Assembly: GCF_001949145.1 (NCBI RefSeq)
Contig: NW_019091407.1
Location: forward strand, 10,429-74,428
Reading direction: 5' to 3'
Origin: Acanthaster planci
Taxonomy: Eukaryota; Echinodermata; Asteroidea; Valvatida; Acanthasteridae
Length of the DNA: 64,000 nt
Shown here in pieces: positions 51,830 to 62,794 of this stretch. Numbering within the stretch: the first letter of the stretch is position 1; each line of letters begins with the position of its first letter. A program made the position numbers and the translations under genes. Below the pieces are notes generated by a model. It had not been told where the DNA came from. It searched no databases and saw only the letters and a program-made list of their open reading frames with translations.

Positions 51830-53150
51830 TGTGCTACAGCAGTCATGCTGGAACCAAGCATGCAAGAGAGGATCAACCTGACGGCAATTGCTCTTGGCCC
51901 TGCCACATCTGGGGTTTTTAGCTGAAATTCATATGAAATCAAGGAAACAATTCATTTTTTAGTGTATTGTAAGAAAACTGAAATGGTTTTTAACCTGAGA
52001 GGATTTAATTTGTGACCCCCTCGGTCAAAATGAGCCTTTTTTCAGTCATTTTATTGAGGTCTCATTAGAAAAGCCAAGCTTAGCTCTGTTTAGATGTATC
52101 ACTGTTTTGATTGTTTGGCATCCAGATGAAGATGGACAAGTGTGGGTGAAAATGTTGTCTGCCACAGCCTTTTAAAGGCCTCATTGATTAGCTTTTAAGT
52201 TGATAGTGTCTCTTGCCACCTGCAACCCAATTTTACTGAGCAGGTCACATTTGAAGTAATGCCAATTTGTAGTGCACCAATCAAATCTGCAAAATCTTAA
52301 AATACTGTAAAAATGTTATTGTTTACGCTGTGAAGTATTTTGGGGGATCTTTTACTTTATGGACTTGAAGCTTTGTGTTGAGTAGTTATAGAATGCTTCG
52401 GGTGGCCGAGTTTGTCCATTGGCCGACTCACGTATTCAGGCATGATTTTTTTTTAAAAATGGGCAGCTCCGAATACCAGTGAAAGGCTAAGACTACCCCA
52501 ACATCCCCTAACAACCATCAGCTCAACAAACAAAATGACAAAAGTCTCCCTTAAAAATGGTGTGTGAAGTTGCACTATGCATTTTTTACATGTAATGGAT
52601 TTTCATTGCCAACAGTCTTGGGAAAATATTTCACCGAGTATTTTTTGCTCTCAATACAGGAAATGAATGAGTTAAAAACAAAAAAAACAGGAATCTGATC
52701 GAGATCCAGATTTGTGTAAACCAAGCAGGCCCCCATTTCCGTAAATCCTCTCGTGTTTGCTTTTGACTTCTGTAGTGCATTATATGGCAAGTGTAATCAT
52801 ACATCAGTGGTGGCGTTTAAAAGATTGTTTAAAGGTTTCCATTTCTTTGGGCTTGAATGATGCTTTTGAGGGTTTTAATTTTGAAACTTTTGGTCAGATG
52901 TATTTGTTCATGAAAGGAATTGGGTTAGTTCAGAATTATTTGTTCAATTTTACATTATTGAAAGGAATTAACTACATGCTTGGCCAGTCATAAACATTGG
53001 TTATGAACGCTGCTAATGGTCTAAGCCACAGGCTAAACTGTCCTTAAGTATGTGTGTTTATGAGACGAATATATAGCATGAACCACTTCGCACCTGTGGC
53101 ATTTATCAATGTTGACGATACTGGGACGGGATAATTATAATTTTTTTCTG

Positions 53151-53642
53151 TTTTCAAATTCTTTAAAAATTCCTATCTTCATTTACTGGACACTTAAACC
53201 CACACAAAGGACTGTCTGATTTCTACTCTAATCTGACAGCCTACATCTATTGACGCTGGAGTATTTTAGCTAGGCCTGCTGCCTTGTAAAAAGAGCCCAG
53301 ATTTTGCAGTGTTACGAAATTTTCTTTTGTTCACGAAACTGGCACAGTACGCTGCTGACCTTTTCAATAGGGGCCAGATTAGCATACAGCAGTACTGAGT
53401 GGCTCATCAGCACTTTTGTCCCCGGTGGTAATCCACTCACAATGAATGCCCCAAACAGTGGTAAACTGTTTGAATAAAATGCTGGATTTTCTCCAGTATT
53501 GACAGTGACAAAATGTTGGTAATTCCCAGGAGCCTGGTCTTTTGTTACAAGGCCCAGTTCCCTTTGTCTGATTTCAGAGATCCGGGCTATGCATATAAAG
53601 AATATGTGCCCGAAACCGGGCTCCCGGGCGGCAAGTGGTCAA
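53151..53642 (+). repeat. 0.5-kb interspersed repeat, copy 2
   Basis: Second copy, downstream of DHTKD1. Its left part (TTCAAATTCTTTAAAAATTC, then ACTGGACACTTAAACCCACACAAAGGACTG) has a counterpart in copy 3, giving the left boundary. An AATAAA at about 53475 inside it is one of the first such signals after the DHTKD1 stop codon. Confidence 0.75.
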
Positions 53643-53765
53643 CATGGAGCTACAGTCAAGTAAAAGTGGCTACTTTCCCTGCCACTGGGGGATGACCAGT
53701 GATCGCATTACCATCGTCACCAGATTTCACGTACATGTAACAGCACATACATGTATGTTTATCAG

Positions 53766-53880
53766 TTCTGAAGACAGTGTTTTGGTCCAAAACCAAGATC
53801 GAGACCAGAAATTCCACGACTCAGACCGGTAAAATGTGGTCTCGAGACCGGTCACAAGACTTACATCACTGTCTGAAGAT
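53766..53880. mobile_element. Small fold-back element with GGTCTCGAGACC core motif
   Basis: TCTGAAGACAGTG (53767-53779) faces CACTGTCTGAAGA (53867-53879) in inverted orientation. Inside, GATCGAGACCAGAAATTCC and GTGGTCTCGAGACCGGTC occur; the latter contains the perfect palindrome GGTCTCGAGACC (53838-53849). Probably a short non-autonomous DNA transposon. Confidence 0.5.
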
Positions 53881-54398
53881 GGAATCTGGTTTCTTGTCCA
53901 GTGGCACATCCAGGGCTCAATTTTGTGCTAACAGACCCTTCTACATGTATATGTATTTCACTGTAGCACATGCATGCTTGACCCCAGAAGAAAAAGTTGC
54001 ACGGAGTTGTTTGATTCAAGATGGGTCCTTAGTTGAACAGGGGCACGTTTCCCGAAGTTTTTACTAGGGGTTACTGAGAAGGATTCCACAGCCTCAAAAT
54101 GAGGCCAAGGAAGCCTAAATTATCATGTACCTTAAAGAAAGTCTATTAAAGTTTAGGCAACATTTCAAGGAAAAGGATTTAATTTAGATGCTGTCTACAC
54201 AGTGATACACGTGGTTTTTGTGTATAAAATAACCACATTGTTACTATCATGCTGCAAATAATTTCTGCTAGCTTTGGAGCTGCACCTTGCCTTACATGCA
54301 AGTCCAGAAATTTCCAAGGAGACGACTATATAATTTTTAGCCACTTGCTGCTATTAAAAATGCAGTGCACACATACGGGAGATTTTCAAGATTTTTAG

Positions 54399-54900
54399 CT
54401 TTCAAAATTCTTCAAAAATTCATTTCATTTTAATGGACATTTACACCCACACGAATGACTGTTCGGTGGCTAGTCTAAGCTGACAGGCAGCCTTCACTGA
54501 CTCCTGAGTATTTCAGCCAGGCCTGCCGCCCTGTAAAGAGAGCCCAGAATTGTGAGGTATTGTGTAATTTCCTTTGTCCCCATTAAATGCGAGTGGTGTC
54601 TTTTCAGATGCAGCTGGATAAGCATGCAGCGGTGCTGTGTCGCTCATCAATGGGGGCCCTGGAGCACTTTTGTCCGTGGTGCTAATCTGTGGGCGCGCTA
54701 TGCCCCAAAACAGTGGTATACTGTTTAAAAACAGCGACGGATTACCTTCAAAAAATGATGGCAATTCCCAGCAGAAGGTCTTTTGTTCAAAGTACGGTCT
54801 TTTATTACATGGACCAGCTCTTTTGTCCCATTTCGGGCACCCCGGCTCTGCATATAAACCCATGGTGCTCAAAACGGGGTTCCCCCGCAGCAAATGGGCC
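54399..54900 (+). repeat. 0.5-kb interspersed repeat, copy 3
   Basis: Third copy, same orientation, about 1.25 kb after copy 2. It keeps GAGTATTTCAGCCAGGCCTG, AGAGCCCAGAA, GCAGCGGTGCTGTGTCGCTC, TATGCCCCAAAACAGTGGTA, GGCAATTCCCAGCAG and GCATATAAACC. In place of CAATAGGGGCCAGATTAGC it has a diverged stretch around 54600. Confidence 0.75.
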
Positions 54901-56233
54901 AATTCTGCTGTGGTTACATAAAAATACGTCAACCTAAGGGCTCAGAACAAGCTCTGGAATTTGTACCCAGCGCATGGCTAAGCATGGGGGAGCAACAGAA
55001 ACTTTATTTGCAATTAACTCTTAAGTTTGTAAAGCTTGCCCCTCAACTGGCCAATTAAACCAAATTTATCCTGGGTGAAGCAGTAAGGGGTCCACCTTCT
55101 GAAATACAACTGAATAAATTTCATGGTAGATTAAAAACAAAAATTGTATTACAAAAATGAACAGTTATGTCCTCATTGAACTCTCCATTGTAAGGACGGT
55201 CAGTTTTCATGCAATATGTGCTCTGTATATATATACATGTATAAATCTATTTTGTTTTCAATCTTTATTGGACTGTAGCATGTGCATAACAAACATGGTG
55301 CGACGAGTGGCTATTAAAATTCTTCAAATATCTGGACACTGACTTGATACAAGAGTGCATCTTTTTTTTCCCGTGTCTTCATTTGGGTACTAAGCAGCAC
55401 TGACTGTCGTCTCTGAAGACGAACAAGAGCATGAACCTTGTGCTGGATTCTGTTCACTTTCAGTGCCAATGGGTTCTGGAACGATGTCACTCTGACCATG
55501 AGTCATCACCTCTGACCTTTGACACTCTCCTGGCTTCCATTAGTGTCTCCAGATGTGTGGATCTGGGAGGAAGGAATATTGTAAAGAATTTTAAGGTTTC
55601 AGTAAAAAAAGGAATTTAAAAAAACTGCACACCGTAAAGCAGCTGGCTCAGTGCTAGTGATGCGGCCATTACACGTGATGGTTATAAACTTTGCTGCAGG
55701 GGCGAAGCACGCCCTCACTAGCAAAGAAGAGATGGACTGTTCTGTCATTCTATCTGGGCACTGAGCAGAGACGTTCCATTCTAATGTGCCGTCACGTGTC
55801 CCATGCCAAACGGATATAAGACTGTGCATGTACTCGGTGGATTCTCACCAAAGGACCATAATTGCCATGTGCAAACATGCCACCTCTTGCTCTTACACTG
55901 TTGTGAAATCAAACCCGATCAGAGAGTCCAAAGGACCACCTCAACTTAATTTTTCTTCCCCCAAATGCACCCCCCCTTCAATCCTGAAGACACAAACTCC
56001 AGAACTGAACACTTAGTAATTCTGCAGTAAATTCTTATCAATTTGGAAATGAAACAAGCTAGCCATGATTACAAAGGCCAGTAGGCCTACTATAAGCGGG
56101 GCTTGGTTTTTTATAATTCTGTTGACACGAATATCCAACAGGTACAACACAAGCACATTTCAGAAAAGTTTCAAATATGTCCTGCCTTTCAGGTCTGAAA
56201 CTTTTGGTTAAAATCTCCATCTGCTGAACACCA

Positions 56234-59200
56234 TTACATTTTGCTGATATGCATACACAAAAACTTAATTTGCAACCACATAGGGCCTAATGTATGCATC
56301 CCCCCTTTCCCATGAAAGCCACGACAGCGGACAGTGCTACTCACAGCTTCGGCAATCTCTGGCCACATCATTGCCTTGACAACAGCATCATTGATGGAAG
56401 GAGTCATCTCCAAGTTCCAGTATGTGAACTTGTCAAACTGATGGGTAGCTTGTAATGTTCTGTCCTGAAGAGGAGAGAACAAAACCTTTGACAAACTAAA
56501 TAATGAGTAAGTTATTCAGGAGTATGTATATATGTACATATACGTATGTCTGGTGTTAAGGGCTTGAATTACTGGTACAACAGTTCAGTTTAATATGAAA
56601 CCATGAAACGTTTCTTCTCTTAATGTACATTTTAGACAAAGGTATGTCGCAAACCACATATAGACCAGCACAATTCGGTCACTCATGCGCTTCTATGCAC
56701 TCCCATGCACCCCAAGGGCTTGTGAGAGACCAGAAGGGGGTCCTACATGTAGCTCCCTTGGCCTTGGACCTCAGAAAACAGAACCTTCTAGTCGCTCAGT
56801 CTCTCTGGGCACGTAGACTAATGACCTCATATGAAGTCCATGTGTATTAGAGTCCCTCAGTGTGTTCCCTTGCATGTAATCACGGCAGATTGCTCTCAGG
56901 TGCCAGAATAGCAGACAATGTGATCGATGGAAATAGCAGACTTTTAATTACGCAGCTCAAGACAGTGTTCCATTACTTTCATTCAGTAAGAAACAATTAC
57001 ATGAACATTAGACAGCTTATTATTTTCCTTAGCCATATCTGCAACTTACTTCTTCTTCCATAAATGGTCTCTGGTTCTCTTTCAGGACAAGACCTTGAAG
57101 GAAAAAGACCAAGAAGAAAGTAATAAAAGTCTTGAACAAGAGTACACCTGGTGCATTATCAGAGTTCAAAGGGCAAATAAAAAACACGTTTAAAAGTTAT
57201 GCATTCGTAGTTGGGCACTTTTCGCTTCACATTTTTGTTGCTGTTTGCCGGAGCTGAAATGGAAACTACAGTAGGTCAGCAGAGTTGCAACATATACCCA
57301 ACATGGAAGTGCCAGCAGTCTGCTATGTGGAGCTTACTGAACCGCTTTCCATTGGAGGTAGTGCACACATGATCTGGCAAAGGCAGGGCTGAAAGGTTAA
57401 CACATCCAGCACACCTAAATCCACCTCCAGCTAATGTGTTCTCAACACACGATTCCCCTATTTGTTGCGTACACAAAAAAGTCTGGGTGGACCGTGTGTT
57501 AAATTTTGAACTCCATACACGTACAGCAGGTGGGCTCTGGCTGTTGAGATGTACATGTATTACGCTGTGGTAAGAACTATCGTTCACGTACCATTCAAAT
57601 GACTCTTGTAAATCAGGCTGTATCAAAGTTACCTCCTTTACACTTGCCTTTGTGAAAGTCAAATTGTTTGGGCCAAAAACAATATCCTGCCCGCAAATGG
57701 TTGAATTTCAAACACACAATTCTCTGTCTCTACAACTCTCTACATACGTGTAACAATAAAAAAAAAAATGAGTTACATTACCTGTGAATCCTGTTGGAAC
57801 ATTCAACACCTGTCCACACAGTGTCCGCCCTCGAAATGTCGCCGACAAATCTGCATTTATCAAAGAAACTATTTCAGCCTCATTAAGAGCATCTGTAAAG
57901 CCCACTTCATTTCAATATTAAAAATATTGCTACTCTTGGAAAAGTTCCTTAAGTCTTTCATAGAAAAAGGTTTAAACGCACTATAAAGAGTTACTATCTG
58001 ATCATGACCCTCCTTTTCTTTGGTTCTAAAAAATAGTAGCCCACGGGCACCATGTCAAAAATTTTTATCAAACTTGACTTCATGTCTTACTTACTGACCC
58101 CACATCCATGGTTGCAATGAGTCATCACTGATTGAGAACAATGAGATCAGATTCAATGTAATCTCCAGGAGGGAATCGGGGTTTGGGTATTTCATGTCAA
58201 TTTGAGAAGAGTGTACTGGTAGTGTGATGCATTCACTTCCATACTTTAGTTTGCAAGCGAAGAATTCCACTGACAAGACTTTCAACAACAGTCAAAGCCA
58301 TTTTCAACCCGGAAATATTGCCCTGGTTGGAATGGACGCAGCAGGGTCACTAAATTGAAGTATACAGAAACTCTTTGAAAGTAAATTTAGACCGGGGCAT
58401 GGGCTTGATGTGTATTATTTCGACTGACTGAAATACATGTAGTTGCAATGAAAACAACAGATATAAATGACCATTTTCCATCAAATAATTATATTGCTAT
58501 CGCCTACTTTTCAGGGCTTGTTTGACCCCAAAAAGCCCCATGCCACAGGTTATCCTTGTGGGAGAGTTTTGAATTTATACATTAATGTACAATGGCATGT
58601 ACAATGTAAATAAGGTACAGGTGAATGAATACATGCATGTGCAAGGTGGCACAATTTGTTTTGTGGGTTTTTTGTCCCTGTTACACTCCATTTCTAGGGG
58701 TGTGCACCCTGAATGTCAAACGGTTACTTTTCAACATTTGAATATCACAAGGTTACATGTTACATGCCATTTTCGTTTCCTTTTTTGAATATCACAAGGT
58801 TACATGTTCAACACTTGCAAGTGGCGTCCGTATATGAAACTCTTTCCAAGCATTTCCTGGGCATGTTGGAAAATAGGCTTTATGGAGGTTTGTGCACAGC
58901 TTTTCAAGTGATATGTAGGCATAGATGTACATGCAGACATGGTAGACCCATAAACAGGGCCCGACGTATACTCCTCCGTCATATACCAGTATATGATGGA
59001 GGAGTATACGGCGCCCCCCCCCAGTTTTTTGTCACTTTAATCTTGCAAAACTGGGAAGTCCCCATAAAAACAAAGACAACAGCGTGGGGCTTTTTTTCAC
59101 ACACTCGACTTAAGTTCAAGTTACGGTCACGGTAGGCCCTGCTGTTATTTGCGTACTAGGCCCAGACCCTAGTATAATGTAGGCCTACTCGGTGACTTGC

Positions 59201-59345
59201 CATTTTCGTTTCCTTTTTTGCGGATTACACTGTTGAAGAACTCAGTCACTTTAGCACCCCCTGTGTGTTCTACGTTACAACCTAAAAGATGCACATCTGC
59301 AGGTGATGAATCGGCCACAGATTTCTTGCTTAAGAAAAGTGACAT
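56234..59345 (-). CDS. RNASEH2C: Ribonuclease H2 subunit C (4 exons)
   Basis: Small subunit of the nuclear RNase H2 trimer, which removes ribonucleotides from DNA and RNA from hybrids; subunit C packs with B in a triple barrel that supports catalytic subunit A. Minus-strand exons: 59201-59345, 57782-57850, 57050-57093, 56234-56464; phases fit throughout (48 codons+1, 69 nt, 44 nt). Family landmarks: DVHLLGCNVEH...KVTEFF (human HLLPC), DLSATFRGRTLCGQVLNVPTGFTG (human VSFRGR), GLVLKENQRPFMEEE, and FDKFTYWNLEMTPSINDAVVKAMMWPEIAEA (human F.RFTLWGLE..P...ALTWP). Read through to the stop it is 162 residues (human 164), but the linker is shorter and the last ~36 residues have no counterpart. A GTGAGT at 56344-56339 right after EIAEA may be a real donor, so the C-terminus is uncertain. 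Intron 1 appears to use a GC donor. Confidence 0.85.
58737..58812. repeat. Direct repeat TTGAATATCACAAGGTTACATGTT
   Basis: TTGAATATCACAAGGTTACA plus TGTT occurs at about 58738 and again at about 58786. The intervening GCCATTTTCGTTTCCTTTTTTG recurs at 59199-59220, where it is the end of RNASEH2C exon 1 and its donor on the opposite strand. Confidence 0.65.
58966..59009. repeat. Near-perfect 20-bp hairpin in RNASEH2C intron 1
   Basis: GTATACTCCTCCGTCATATA (58966-58985) and TATATGATGGAGGAGTATAC (58990-59009) pair at 19 of 20 positions with a 4-base loop (CCAG). The single mismatch is G-T, so it still pairs as RNA on one strand. A poly-C run follows. Confidence 0.75.
59201..59345 (-). CDS. RNASEH2C: RNASEH2C exon 1
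   Basis: ATG at 59345 gives MSLFLSKKSVADSSPADVHLLGCNVEHTGGAKVTEFFNSVIRKKGNEN. The frame is open further upstream but has no earlier ATG, so this start is chosen. Upstream ATGs in other frames (one at 59385) create short overlapping reading frames in the presumed leader. The exon end is set by the phase required by exon 2: either AATG|GCAAGT (GC donor) or CCGA|GTAGGC (weak GT donor, 15 bases further) keeps the frame. Confidence 0.75.
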
Positions 59346-59824
59346 CTTTCCACACGTTCCGCTCAGATCGACAAATGCATGACATGTAAATTTCCCGCGG
59401 CCGCAAGTGTGAAACTGTGGCACCAAACTGAGCGACTCCCAGACCCAATATCGTGAAAAGATTGTTTCGGTTGGTTTAAGTACCAGTCTGATTTGCGAAC
59501 AGTACCTAGGCGCCTAGGCGTCTTCAATTTTTTTTCCATCGGGATTTTGTCCTAAGCGCAGCGTTAAAAAACGTGAGACGATGAAGTGCTGGTCATGTAT
59601 GTAGCGGTATAGGCCGGAACCGAGCAGAGGTTACCGTTTTTCTTATTTTAATCAAAACAACACAATAATATTTAACCGTTGCCATTTTTGTTTGAATTAT
59701 TTATATTCAAACTAACTCGGGTACATTACTTAATACGACGTCATGAAAGATTTTCTGTAGGCTATTTAAGATTTTCTTAGATACTAGGCCCCCTTCTAAA
59801 TTATTCCGTCAGTATTACTATTAC

Positions 59825-59855
59825 CATGGAGGTAGAATCACATTCTACCTCCATG
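59825..59855. repeat. Perfect 14-bp hairpin upstream of RNASEH2C
   Basis: CATGGAGGTAGAAT (59825-59838) and ATTCTACCTCCATG (59842-59855) are exact reverse complements around a 3-base loop (CAC). Confidence 0.8.
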
Positions 59856-59878
59856 CTATTTCTCGTGATTACTAGCCT

Positions 59879-60375
59879 TCAGAAAGCAAAAACATGTCCA
59901 GAAACGTTCAATTTAGGAGAGAAAAAACCAAGTCGTTTACTTGGTAAACACGTAGATTTTTTCAGACCACCCTCGGTTTTGTGCATGAGGTGTCAAGTGG
60001 CCTCCGTATAATGAAGTTCCTTCCCAGTTTAGTCGCCATGGAACCTACACGTTTACCTGCAAAACATTAATCTCTTTCGATTTTATTACACAGCCGGAAT
60101 TTATAGGACATAGGCCTGCGGACGCAAGTAATTATTCCCTACAGTCATGACAGTGGCCTATTAAAGTATTATTGGTCATCAGAAAGCAAAAACATGTCTA
60201 GAAAAGTTCAATTTAGGAGAGAAAATATTGAGTCCCTTACTTACCTCCATCATGTCCATGCTTACATGGCTTAGAAAACACTCACTTAGCCTCGACTTTT
60301 TCAGAGCGATCTCAAAGGGTTTATGAACGGGATTTCAAATGGCGTCCCCTTATGGAACTCTCTCCAGTACTTCTC
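59879..60375. repeat. Direct duplication at 300-bp offset
   Basis: TCAGAAAGCAAAAACATGTC and the following ~40 bases occur at 59879 and 60179 with few changes. Each copy is followed 115-165 bases later by a version of AAxTGGCxTCCxxxTATGxAACTC (59994; 60338), and a third version stands at about 58820 (AAGTGGCGTCCGTATATGAAACTC). Part of an old dispersed repeat. Confidence 0.65.
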
Positions 60376-60993
60376 TTTTTATGTCAGTGTTACATGTACA
60401 TTGTAGATTTGGGATAAAAATATTTACAAACCGTAATTTTCAAATTTCATCGTGTTCATCATAACTTCATGTTTTCGTAGGCCCTACTTTCAGGACAACA
60501 CTAGGCCTAATTGCTTCACTCAATTTTTGGACATTTTACACTGTACATGTACATATCCATTTTGAATTATCTTTATACTCAGCAAGAAGTCTTCTTTTTC
60601 AACTCTGACCCTTTTTAAAGATTTTTTAGACAGCAATTGTAAACTTTACCAGCTCAGGTGTTTCGAACGATGTACACACATACGATTTACATAGGGGGTC
60701 CTAAAAGCATGAAAATTGTCACTCATGATATATTGTACCTGTTTCCTTTTGTTTCAGTGTTACGTTCTAGTTTCACTGGCTAAGGACTTAGGTGTAATAA
60801 CTCCAATGTCCGTAAGAAAGTTTTGCTGAAAAGGGATAAAGAATTACTCTCTGCCAGTCTTGCTTCATACTTCGGCCAATTTTTCTGAGTTTGTGTGGCC
60901 ACTTAGCTCATTTTCGGCATGTCCTTTCCTTTAAATTATGCAGACAAGTCGCGAGTCTTGCCATAGAGTGTGCTTTGACACCAGCAACACGTC

Positions 60994-61940
60994 ATGTCCA
61001 CCCTGTGGCAGAACCTGCGACGCCGGTTTGACCTCAGCAAACACCCCAAGTGGGGATGGAGGATGTCCGTGCTGTATGGCATGGGGGTCTGGACCATGCT
61101 GGGGGTGCTCTGCCTCAAGTGGATGAAGGGGGGAGACGCCATCCAAGCAGCCCACTTTGGAGTGACTACAGAGAATTTCAAAAATTTGTCCCAGGAAGAG
61201 AGAGATCAGCTGATAAAGAACAAAAAGATTGCCATTCTTGAAAGTAAATATTACCTTGAACTCTTTCTTTTGAAAAGTTAGCCCAGTATGTGTAGTTCAA
61301 AGTTAAAACTAAAAGTTGGATGCCCATGGGTTGTTTGTTTAAGAATAATGGAGTGGTGACTGGACTTATATTCAAAATACTCAATGTCATGCATGTGCAG
61401 ATTCATGCTCATTTGGCTCAGGGCACACTGAGCCCATGGGACCAATGTCTATTTGAATGCTTGTTCTCTGCATGTACGCTGGGCACCTGCACAAGCCCAG
61501 CTGAAAAACTTCCTTCCAGTCCGTCACTTACTGTACATGTATTTGCCAGTGAGGGTGCACTTCAACCAGAGGCAGATTGTAGTGCCAAACTGTGATAATT
61601 TCTGTCTTGTACAAAAGAAATTTCCTGTCAGTCTTTTTAGAGTCAACAGGTCAATGAACAAGCAAATTTTTTAATTTTTTTTGGGGGGGGGATGGAGGAA
61701 CTGGGTGAACTAGAAACATCTAATGCTAAAATTGACTCTGCTTCTCTAAAAACAATTAACTTTTTCACAGTGCACACCATGCTCAAATCCACAGAATAGT
61801 CCTGGGATCTGCGAATAACTTTGCTCTGTTGGTCTGTAGGCATTACCCTTGTGTCCTTTTTATATCCCTCCTCAGGACAACAGGAGCTTGCCGAACATGT
61901 CGCTGAAAATGTCTACAAGCCTGTGGATTTTATGGGCTGA
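60994..61940 (+). CDS. Single-pass membrane microprotein, SMIM26-like (2 exons)
   Basis: Exons 60994-61243 and 61876-61940 (donor GAAA|GTAAAT, acceptor CCTCAG) give 104 residues. An in-frame TGA at 60976-60978, just upstream, supports this ATG. The N-terminus is basic (LRRRFDLSKHPKWGWR), then one hydrophobic helix at about 24-44 (MSVLYGMGVWTMLGVLCL), then a charged tail with predicted helix (LSQEERDQLIKNKK..ILERQQELAEHVAENVYKP). The WxxRMSVxYGxGxWxxLGxL pattern is what I remember of vertebrate SMIM26, a small mitochondrial outer-membrane protein; the identification rests on that pattern alone. An intron acceptor at 60942-60943 implies an upstream noncoding exon. The gene is divergent from RNASEH2C. 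It could instead be another small mitochondrial membrane protein. Confidence 0.7.
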
Positions 61941-62550
61941 TGAGACGCCTGCTGCCGTATCACGTGACAAATACTCCAGCCGTTTTCTTTCTCACAGAGT
62001 TGCAATCTGCAGTCATGGCAGAACACTTGTAGCGGACATACTTTACGTGTACAAGAACTACATCGATTATCAACCCTCTGTTATTCTGTGGTGTTGCGTG
62101 GCTCCCAATGGAGGACTCCCCATCAGCTGAAGGCTTCAGAGGTTCACTGAAGATGGTGTTGTCTTCTTGGTGCAATTTGACCCTTGAAATAATCTCACAG
62201 GGAGCCACTCTACAAAATGGTCAGAGGCTTAGAGCCCTTCTCTGTTCCTGCCCAGTCTTTTTAAAAGACAGGAATTCGGAATTTCGCTCTAACATGCACT
62301 TATCCCACTACTACATGTATGAGCATCGTCCACTCAACATCTCCACATAGCAGTGAAACACGATGATAGTGAAGTCCTTCCCAACTGCTACGTCTGGCCC
62401 AAACTGTAGTAGGCACCGATGGTGCAGATGGGTTGTATAACACCACCCTTAGCCGATGACGTCCTTGTGATATCAATGTAAAAAAAAATTTGATGTAAAA
62501 ATTATAATTCTAGCAATACTGAGTTGTACATACTAGTGGAGATAAAATGC
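61941..62550. other. 3' region of the SMIM26-like gene
   Basis: Downstream of the TGA at 61938-61940. I find no confident AATAAA in this stretch and no further coding exon; open frames here lack family motifs. Confidence 0.4.
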
Positions 62551-62551
62551 T

Positions 62552-62794
62552 GGAGCCAATTTCATAGAGCTGCTTAAGCACAAAATTTGCTTAAGCGTGA
62601 AAAAAACTTGCTTGATAAATCAAGTAACCAGCCAAAACTCCATGTGATTTATATTGTTCCGGGATTGTATTCAGCTGTTTTGGGGTCAGCATGACAATCA
62701 GATAGAGTTTGAGCTGGTAACTTTTGTTTATTAAGCAAATTTTTTTTCCGCTTAAGCAAGTTTTGTGCTTAAGCAGCTCTATGAAATTGGCCCC
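62552..62794. mobile_element. Palindromic MITE
   Basis: Terminal inverted repeats of about 46 bp: left GG(A)GCCAATTTCATAGAGCTGCTTAAGCACAAAATTTGCTTAAGCG from 62552, right its reverse complement ending GAAATTGGCCCC at 62794. The element is about 243 bp, has no coding capacity, and its arms contain the repeated palindrome GCTTAAGC. No clear target-site duplication. Confidence 0.85.

Larger units (their letters stand above)
51830..56233. other. Intergenic region between convergent DHTKD1 and RNASEH2C
   Basis: Contains the DHTKD1 3' UTR (extent unknown), two copies of the 0.5-kb repeat, a GGTCTCGAGACC-centred element at about 53766-53880, and the RNASEH2C 3' region. A minus-strand AATAAA lies at 55264-55269, about 965 bases beyond the RNASEH2C read-through stop. 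No other coding exon recognised. Confidence 0.5.
59346..60943. other. Spacer between divergent RNASEH2C and SMIM26-like genes
   Basis: About 1.6 kb separates the two start codons' sides. A CpG-containing CCGCGGCCGC (59396-59405) sits about 50 bases before the RNASEH2C ATG. The spacer also holds a perfect hairpin (59825-59855), a 300-base-offset duplication (59879; 60179) and a splice acceptor at 60942-60943 that suggests a noncoding first exon for the right-hand gene. A shared bidirectional promoter is possible but not shown. Confidence 0.5.
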
